Below are positions 58,770-64,000 of a stretch of 64,000 bases of DNA, in pieces; positions within the stretch are counted from its first letter, which is position 1; the number at the start of each line of letters is the position of its first letter. The notes below the pieces were generated by a model. It had not been told where the DNA came from. It ran no database searches and worked only from the letters and a program-made list of their open reading frames with translations. A program made the translations under genes and the position numbers. The DNA comes from Streptomyces broussonetiae (lineage in GTDB: Bacteria; Actinomycetota; Actinomycetes; Streptomycetales; Streptomycetaceae). The stretch covers positions 4,836,001 through 4,900,000 of the forward strand of contig NZ_CP047020.1 in NCBI RefSeq assembly GCF_009796285.1. Direction: 5' to 3'.

Positions 58770-60248
58770 TCAGGTCTGGGCCATGTCCACGAAACGGGAG
58801 TAGTGGCCCTGGAAGGCGACCGTGATCGTGGCTGTCGGGCCGTTTCGGTGCTTGGCCACGATCAGGTCGGCCTCGCCCGCACGTGGGGACTCCTTCTCGT
58901 ACGCGTCCTCGCGGTGCAACAGGATGACCATGTCGGCGTCCTGCTCGATGGAGCCGGACTCACGCAGGTCGGAGACCATCGGCTTCTTGTCGGTGCGCTG
59001 CTCGGGGCCACGGTTCAGCTGTGACAGCGCGATGACCGGGACCTCCAGCTCCTTCGCGAGCAGCTTGAGGTTTCGGGACATGTCCGAGACCTCCTGCTGA
59101 CGGCTTTCGGCGCGCTTGGAGCCGCCGGACTGCATCAGCTGGAGATAGTCGATGACGACCAGCCTCAGGTCGTTGCGCTGCTTCAGGCGCCGGCATTTGG
59201 CGCGGATCTCCATCATCGACAGGTTCGGGGAGTCGTCGATGTAGAGCGGGGCGGCCGAGACGTCCGGCATACGGCGGGCGAGCCGGGTCCAGTCCTCGTC
59301 GGTCATCGTGCCGGACCGCATGTGGTGCAGCGCGACCCGTGCCTCGGCGGACAGCAGACGCATCGCGATCTCGTTGCGGCCCATTTCGAGCGAGAAGATG
59401 ACGCTCGGCAGGTTGTGCTTGATCGAGGCGGCCCGTGCGAAGTCCAGCGCGAGCGTCGACTTACCCATGGCGGGACGGGCCGCGATGACGATCATCTGGC
59501 CCGGATGCAGGCCGTTCGTCAGAGAGTCGAAGTCGGTGAACCCGGTCGGCACACCGGTCATCTCGCCGCTGCGCGAGCCGATCGCCTCGATCTCGTCGAG
59601 CGCGCCCTCCATGATGTCGCCGAGCGGCAGGTAGTCCTCGCTGGTGCGCTGCTCGGTAACGGCGTAGATCTCGGCCTGGGCCCGGTTGACGATCTCGTCG
59701 ACGTCGTCGTCGGCCGCGTATCCCATCTGGGTGATCCGGGTGCCGGCCTCGACCAGGCGTCGCAGGACGGCCCGTTCGTGGACGATCTCCGCGTAGTACT
59801 CGGCGTTCGCCGCCGTCGGCACGGTCTGGACGAGGGTGTGCAGATACGACGCCCCGCCGACCTTGTTGATCTCGCCGCGTTTGGTGAGTTCGGCGGCGAT
59901 GGTGATCGGGTCGGCCGGCTCGCCCTTGGCGTAGACGTCCAGGATCGCCTGGTAGATCGTCTCGTGGGCAGGTTTGTAGAAGTCGTGGCCCTTGAGGATC
60001 TCGACGACGTCGGCGATGGCGTCCTTGGACAGCAGCATGCCGCCCAGCACTGACTGCTCGGCGTCCAGGTCCTGCGGCGGCACCCGCTCGAAGGCCGGCC
60101 CGCTGCCGTCCCACTCGCCGTTCTCCCGGCCCCGGTCGTGTTGTTCGCCACGACCCCGGCCACCGTCGCCGCGTCGGCGGGAGGCGGGCAGACGATCACT
60201 GGGCCCGCTGTCGGCCCACGGATCGTCCAAGGGCTCGGAAATGCTCAC
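58770..60248 (-). CDS. dnaB: Replicative DNA helicase
   Basis: This 492-residue hexameric helicase unwinds DNA at the replication fork. The N-terminal domain (about 50-160, VPPQDLDAEQSVLGGMLLS) interacts with primase, and the RecA-like C-terminal domain starts near 195 with Walker A ARPAMGKSTLAL and Walker B LVVIDYLQLM. No intein is present. The GTG at 60248 is chosen because GGAGGAGGTGG lies just upstream and Streptomyces DnaB begins SISEPLDDPWAD. The first 45 residues are acidic/basic and Gly/Arg-rich. Confidence 0.97.
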   Translation of the reverse strand: MSISEPLDDPWADSGPSDRLPASRRRGDGGRGRGEQHDRGRENGEWDGSGPAFERVPPQDLDAEQSVLGGMLLSKDAIADVVEILKGHDFYKPAHETIYQAILDVYAKGEPADPITIAAELTKRGEINKVGGASYLHTLVQTVPTAANAEYYAEIVHERAVLRRLVEAGTRITQMGYAADDDVDEIVNRAQAEIYAVTEQRTSEDYLPLGDIMEGALDEIEAIGSRSGEMTGVPTGFTDFDSLTNGLHPGQMIVIAARPAMGKSTLALDFARAASIKHNLPSVIFSLEMGRNEIAMRLLSAEARVALHHMRSGTMTDEDWTRLARRMPDVSAAPLYIDDSPNLSMMEIRAKCRRLKQRNDLRLVVIDYLQLMQSGGSKRAESRQQEVSDMSRNLKLLAKELEVPVIALSQLNRGPEQRTDKKPMVSDLRESGSIEQDADMVILLHREDAYEKESPRAGEADLIVAKHRNGPTATITVAFQGHYSRFVDMAQT

Positions 60249-60451
60249 CGAGCCACCTCCTCCCGTCCGCACGGCGGACCTCGCCGTGTCCTCTTTTGTA
60301 CGGCACGACACTGACAAATGAGAGGCCCAACTCCGGTTCTGACGCGTCGGATTTGTGACGATTCCAGGGCCGGGGAAGGACACTCCCCAGGCCGAGAGAA
60401 GGAGCGGGCGCCGGACCACGGTAGGCCTCTCGGCACCGTCAGCCAATCTGG

Positions 60452-60714
60452 TTATCCACAGGCCATGTGGACGACAGCCCCGATGCTGTGGAGAACTCCC
60501 CGAAACCTGTGCACGACCCAGTGGACAGCCCTGTGAACAAGCCCTCTATCTCACCTCGCAGACCGCTCTGACCTGCATGTTTGCCGTCCACTGGCTGTGC
60601 AGAAGAAAAACTTTCCCGGTCGGACCAAGATCCGGTCGAACACTGCGCGAAAGGACACACTCCAAGCACAGGCGTAAGGGTCACTATTGGCTTGCATCAC
60701 TTACCTGTGGACGA
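60452..60714. promoter_or_regulatory. DnaA-box group in the dnaB / MATE divergent region
   Basis: In the 480-bp gap (60249-60728), which has no gene, there is TTATCCACA at 60452-60460. On the reverse strand there are TCGTCCACA at 60466-60474, TTCTCCACA at 60487-60495 and TCGTCCACA at 60706-60714. All match the Streptomyces DnaA-box consensus. The first three lie about 200-250 bp upstream of dnaB; the last lies 15 bp upstream of the MATE gene and overlaps a likely -10 region (TAGATT). Control by DnaA is inference. Confidence 0.65.
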
Positions 60715-60728
60715 TTAGATTAGTGCGC

Positions 60729-62066
60729 ATGACACAGGCTCCCGCGATACCCAGGGCCGCCCGGCGGCGGCACGACCGAGAGATCGTCGCGTTGGCCGTC
60801 CCGGCCTTCGGCGCACTTGTCGCCGAGCCTCTTTTCGTCATGGCGGACAGCGCCATCGTCGGTCATCTCGGAACCGCCCAACTCGCCGGTCTCGGCGTCG
60901 CCTCCGCCCTCCTCACCACCGCGGTGAGCGTCTTCGTCTTCCTCGCCTATGCCACCACCGCCGCCGTGGCCCGACGCGTCGGCTCGGGAGATCTGCCGGC
61001 GGCCATCCGGCAGGGAATGGACGGAATCTGGCTCGCGCTGCTGCTCGGCACCGGCGTCATCGCCGTTGTCCTTCCTCTCGCCCCGGGCATCGTGGACCTT
61101 TTCGGCGCATCCACGACCGCGGCCCCCTACGCCGCGACGTATCTACGCATCTCCTCGCTGGGCATCCCTGCCATGCTCATCGTCCTCGCGGCCACGGGTG
61201 TCCTGCGCGGACTGCAGGACACCAGGACCCCGCTCTACGTCGCCGTCGCTGGCTTCGTCGCCAACGGTGCCCTCAACGCGGGGCTCGTCTACGGCGCAGG
61301 GCTGGGCATCGCCGGTTCGGCCTGGGGAACCGTCATCGCCCAGTGCGCCATGGCGGCCGTCTATCTGACTGTCGTCGTCCGCGGGGCCCGCCGACACGGC
61401 GCCTCCCTCCGCCCGGACGCCGCCGGAATCCGGGCCTCGGCTCAGGCAGGCGTTCCACTCCTGGTCCGCACACTGTCGTTGCGCGCGATCCTCATGATCG
61501 CCACGGCGGTCGCGGCGCACCTTGGCGACGCCGACATCGCCGCGCACCAGATCATCCTGTCCTTGTGGAGCCTGCTGGCCTTCGCTCTCGACGCGATAGC
61601 GATCGCGGGTCAAGCCATCATCGGGCGCTATCTCGGCGCGGACGACACCCACGGCGCGCGTGAGGCCTGCCGTCGCATGGTGCAGTGGGGCATCGCCACC
61701 GGTGTCGTGCTCGGTCTGCTCGTGGTGGCCGCACGTCCGCTGTTCCTCCCGCTGTTCACCAGCGACTCCGTGGTCAAGGACGCGGCGCTGCCCGCGCTGC
61801 TGATGGTGGCGCTGTCGCAACCCATCTGTGGAATCGTCTTCGTCCTGGACGGTGTCCTGATGGGTGCGGGCGACGGGCCGTACCTGGCCGGAGCCATGGT
61901 CGTCACCTTGGCCGTGTTCGCTCCGCTGGCCCTGCTGGTCCCCGCACTTGGCGGCGGACTCACCGCGCTGTGGACGGCGATGACGCTGATGATGGCGGTT
62001 CGCATGTTGACCCTGTGGTTGCGTGCCCGCTCGGGCCGCTGGATCGTGACGGGCGCCACCCGCTGA
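60729..62066 (+). CDS. MATE family efflux transporter (DinF-type)
   Basis: The 445-residue protein has 12 helices in two repeats. The N-terminal half has VAEPLFVMADSAIVGHLGTA and GVLRGLQDTRTPLYVAVAG, typical of the DinF branch; cations or toxic compounds are exported by Na+ or H+ antiport. The ATG at 60729 follows TAGATTAG by few bases, which suggests a leaderless transcript. It diverges from dnaB and converges on the rpsF-rplI operon. Confidence 0.92.
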   Translation: MTQAPAIPRAARRRHDREIVALAVPAFGALVAEPLFVMADSAIVGHLGTAQLAGLGVASALLTTAVSVFVFLAYATTAAVARRVGSGDLPAAIRQGMDGIWLALLLGTGVIAVVLPLAPGIVDLFGASTTAAPYAATYLRISSLGIPAMLIVLAATGVLRGLQDTRTPLYVAVAGFVANGALNAGLVYGAGLGIAGSAWGTVIAQCAMAAVYLTVVVRGARRHGASLRPDAAGIRASAQAGVPLLVRTLSLRAILMIATAVAAHLGDADIAAHQIILSLWSLLAFALDAIAIAGQAIIGRYLGADDTHGAREACRRMVQWGIATGVVLGLLVVAARPLFLPLFTSDSVVKDAALPALLMVALSQPICGIVFVLDGVLMGAGDGPYLAGAMVVTLAVFAPLALLVPALGGGLTALWTAMTLMMAVRMLTLWLRARSGRWIVTGATR

Positions 62067-62068
62067 CC

Positions 62069-62082
62069 GTTTCACGTGAAAC
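62069..62082. other. parS site downstream of the MATE gene
   Basis: Perfect GTTTCACGTGAAAC palindrome starting 3 bp after the MATE stop codon, upstream of the hairpin at 62133-62170. Confidence 0.87.
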
Positions 62083-62132
62083 ATGCCTCGGTGGGGACAG
62101 GCACCCCGAAGATGGGGATACCCCGGGCAGCG

Positions 62133-62170
62133 GAAAGGGGCCGCACCCCCGCAAGGGTGCGGCCCCTTTC
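62133..62170. terminator. Bidirectional terminator between the MATE gene and rplI
   Basis: Perfect 16-bp inverted repeat (GAAAGGGGCCGCACCC at 62133-62148, GGGTGCGGCCCCTTTC at 62155-62170) with loop CCGCAA. It ends the rpsF-ssb-rpsR-rplI operon on the minus strand and the MATE transcript on the plus strand. Confidence 0.92.
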
Positions 62171-62203
62171 ACCGGCTCAAGCGAGCACAGCGATCACGCA
62201 GCG

Positions 62204-62650
62204 TCAGGCCGCGATGACCTCGATGTTGACCTTGGCGGCAACCTCGGGGTGCAGACGTACGGACGTCTCGTGGGCGCCCAGGGTCTTGATCGGAGCGGTC
62301 AGCTCAATGCGGCGCTTGTCGACCTCGGGGCCACCGGAAGCCTTGATCGCGGACGCGATGTCGGCCGGGGTGACAGAACCGAAGAGACGGCCGGCGTCGC
62401 CGGAGCGGACGGCCAGACGGACCTTGACGCCCTCGAGCTGAGCCTTGACCTGGTTGGCCTGCTCGATGGTCTGGATCTCGTGGATCTTGCGAGCACGACG
62501 GATCTGCTCGACGTCCTTCTCGCCACCCTTGGTCCAGCGGATAGCGAACTTCCGCGGGATCAGGTAGTTGCGAGCGTAACCGTCCTTGACGTCGACGACG
62601 TCGCCAGCGGCACCGAGGCCAGAGACCTCGTGGGTGAGGATGATCTTCAT
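62204..62650 (-). CDS. rplI: 50S ribosomal protein L9
   Basis: The 148-residue protein starts MKIILTHEVSGLGAAGDVVD and has the N-terminal rRNA-binding domain with GYARNYLIPRKFA. A long connecting helix and the C-terminal domain (GRLFGSVTPADIA) follow. It is the last gene of the rpsF-ssb-rpsR-rplI operon, 18 bp after rpsR. Confidence 0.97.
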   Translation of the reverse strand: MKIILTHEVSGLGAAGDVVDVKDGYARNYLIPRKFAIRWTKGGEKDVEQIRRARKIHEIQTIEQANQVKAQLEGVKVRLAVRSGDAGRLFGSVTPADIASAIKASGGPEVDKRRIELTAPIKTLGAHETSVRLHPEVAAKVNIEVIAA

Positions 62651-62668
62651 GTGTCGGTCACCCTTCCC

Positions 62669-62905
62669 TTAGCGCGCGGTGGACGTGTAGGGCAGCAGCG
62701 CCATCTCACGGCTGTTCTTGACGGCCGTGGCGACGTCACGCTGGTGCTGCGTGCAGTTGCCGGTCACGCGGCGGGCACGGATCTTGCCGCGGTCGGAAAT
62801 GAACTTCCGCAGCATGTTCGTGTCCTTGTAGTCCACGTACGTGACCTTGTCCTTGCAGAAAGCGCAGACCTTCTTCTTAGGCTTGCGCACAGGCGGCTTC
62901 GCCAT
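62669..62905 (-). CDS. rpsR: 30S ribosomal protein S18
   Basis: The 78-residue protein begins AKPPVRKPKKKVCAFCKDK and ends in REMALLPYTS. It retains a CxxC pair plus a Cys and His in GNCTQHQ, so it is the zinc-ribbon (C+) form; Streptomyces also encodes zinc-free S18 paralogues for zinc starvation. It follows ssb by 41 bp in the conserved ribosomal/ssb operon. Confidence 0.96.
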   Translation of the reverse strand: MAKPPVRKPKKKVCAFCKDKVTYVDYKDTNMLRKFISDRGKIRARRVTGNCTQHQRDVATAVKNSREMALLPYTSTAR

Positions 62906-62946
62906 GGTGTTTCTCCTGTGTGATCAAGAAGTTGGGGTGCGAGCCC

Positions 62947-63549
62947 TTAGAAGGGGGGCTCGTCCGAGTAGCCGCCACCGCCGCCAGAGCCACCGGAGCC
63001 GCCGCCCCAGCCGCCACCACCCTGGTTGCCACCGGCGGGAGCGCCGGTCGCCCACGGGTCGTCGGCCGGAGCGCCGCCGCCCTGCTGGCTGCCACCCTGC
63101 TGACCGCCACCGGGGCCACCGCCCCAGCCGCCGCCCTGCTGGCCGCCACCGCCGCCGTAACCGCCCTGGCCACCGCGGCCACCACCGGCGGTCTTGGTGA
63201 CCTTGGCCGTGGCGTTGCGCAGGCTGGGGCCGACTTCCTCGACGTCCAGCTCATAGACCGTGCGCTTGACGCCGTCACGGTCCTCGTAGGACCGCTGCTT
63301 CAGCCGGCCCTGCACGAGCACGCGCATGCCTCGCTGGAGCGACTCGGCGACGTTCTCCGCCGCCTGACGCCAGACCGAGCAGGTCAGGAAGAGGCTCTCG
63401 CCGTCCTTCCACTCGTTCGTCTGACGGTCGAAGGTGCGGGGAGTGGACGCGACGCGGAACTTCGCGACCGCCGCACCGGACGGGGTGAAGCGCAGCTCGG
63501 GGTCGTCGACAAGATTGCCGATGACCGTGATGACGGTCTCGCCTGCCAT
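62947..63549 (-). CDS. ssb: Single-stranded DNA-binding protein
   Basis: The 200-residue protein has an OB fold (about 1-110: GETVITVIGNLVDDPELRF, LFLTCSVWRQAAENVAESL). A low-complexity Gly/Gln-rich linker (about 115-192) and the acidic tip SDEPPF follow; in other SSB proteins this tip recruits repair and replication partners. The position inside the rpsF-rpsR-rplI operon marks it as the essential SSB. The ATG at 63549 has a GAGAGG ribosome-binding site. Confidence 0.97.
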   Translation of the reverse strand: MAGETVITVIGNLVDDPELRFTPSGAAVAKFRVASTPRTFDRQTNEWKDGESLFLTCSVWRQAAENVAESLQRGMRVLVQGRLKQRSYEDRDGVKRTVYELDVEEVGPSLRNATAKVTKTAGGGRGGQGGYGGGGGQQGGGWGGGPGGGQQGGSQQGGGAPADDPWATGAPAGGNQGGGGWGGGSGGSGGGGGYSDEPPF

Positions 63550-63626
63550 GGGGGAACCTCTCGGCGGGTTTGCTGCTGGCTGCTGGGTGCTGCTACTCGA
63601 ATCCCGAGATCAGCTGAGCGGAAGGC

Positions 63627-63917
63627 TCAGTGCATCTCGGGGCGGAGGACCTTGGTCCGGAGGACCGACTCGTTCAGGTTCATCTGGCGGTCGAGCTCCT
63701 TCACGACCGCAGGCTCGGCCTGCAGGTCGATGACCGAGTAGATGCCCTCGGGCTTCTTCTTGATCTCGTACGCGAGACGACGACGACCCCAGGTGTCGAT
63801 CTTCTCCACCTTGCCGTTGCCCTCACGGACGACGGAGAGGAAGTTCTCGATCAGGGGGGCGACAGCGCGCTCCTCCAGATCGGGGTCGAGGATGACCATC
63901 ACCTCGTAGTGACGCAT
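63627..63917 (-). CDS. rpsF: 30S ribosomal protein S6
   Basis: The 96-residue protein starts RHYEVMVILDPDLEERAVAP and ends NESVLRTKVLRPEMH. It is the first gene of the operon with ssb, rpsR and rplI. The ATG at 63917 has AAAGGAGGTGGG upstream; the in-frame ATG at 63950 adds a leader not found in the family. The remaining 83 bp to the window edge show no gene; the operon promoter may be there or just outside. Confidence 0.96.
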   Translation of the reverse strand: MRHYEVMVILDPDLEERAVAPLIENFLSVVREGNGKVEKIDTWGRRRLAYEIKKKPEGIYSVIDLQAEPAVVKELDRQMNLNESVLRTKVLRPEMH

Positions 63918-64000
63918 GTGGAACCCACCTCCTTTGGACTCAGCGGCCACGGTCGTTCCGTGGCAGGAGGGTTGTTATGCGTGCGCAACGGTATCGGCCA

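Overview
This window is high-GC actinobacterial chromosome, almost certainly Streptomyces. The evidence is the strong G/C bias at third codon positions, frequent GTG/TTG starts, and the genes ssgA/ssgR, fused cydCD, ptpA and dtpA-sco-ecuC. From memory, the gene order matches the S. coelicolor core from about SCO3976 (pepP) down to SCO3906 (rpsF), a region close to oriC. Six perfect copies of the Streptomyces parS sequence (GTTTCACGTGAAAC), several near copies and three groups of DnaA-box-like 9-mers support an oriC-proximal location. I see no insertion sequence, integrase, prophage or CRISPR array.

Layout. 1-4.3 kb: the 3' part of aminopeptidase P (pepP), a MocR-type regulator, an RsbW-like ATPase and a membrane protein. 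4.5-9.8 kb: a copper-handling run (YcnI, Sco, PCu(A)C chaperone, CopC-CopD fusion, Tat-exported DyP peroxidase DtpA). 9.9-13.7 kb: pheA, serS, a HAD phosphatase and tRNA-Ser(GCT). 14-17.9 kb: a small basic protein and a four-gene ABC export operon (two ATPases, two permeases). 18.1-21.7 kb: an M24-like protein, a hydrolase-SDR fusion and a MerR regulator. 21.8-24.8 kb: RNA 2'-phosphotransferase, a hypothetical, a flavin-dependent oxidoreductase and a second HAD phosphatase.

24.9-32.9 kb: the cytochrome bd module cydA-cydB-cydCD behind a perfect Rex operator, followed by a GAF sensor kinase broken by a nonsense codon and a 1-bp insertion. 33-40.6 kb: a cyclophilin-like protein carrying parS, hisC, a LacI regulator, a PPP-type phosphatase, a two-TM protein and a frameshifted DUF4241 gene with its partner. 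40.7-46.1 kb: thiC under a TPP riboswitch, a YibE/F-like protein, and ssgA with its regulator ssgR. 46.2-52.9 kb: small membrane and cupin proteins, ptpA, a Cys/Met-metabolism PLP enzyme, LysR, NUDIX, a globin-reductase and a HAD-IB phosphatase. 53-58.7 kb: acetyltransferases, an HbpS/GlcG-like protein, a divergent MFS/MarR pair, a class C beta-lactamase-like serine hydrolase and a cyclic-phosphate-receiver-like protein. 58.8-64 kb: dnaB, a MATE exporter and the operon rpsF-ssb-rpsR-rplI.

The genes are mostly housekeeping (translation, replication, aromatic/histidine/thiamine biosynthesis, respiration) mixed with Streptomyces developmental functions (ssgA/R; copper/DtpA). The most unusual layer is non-coding. 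parS or parS-like palindromes sit inside a riboswitch expansion domain, inside a bidirectional terminator stem, over the start codon of cydCD and within one coding sequence. DnaA-box groups lie upstream of serS and kptA and in the dnaB/MATE divergent region.
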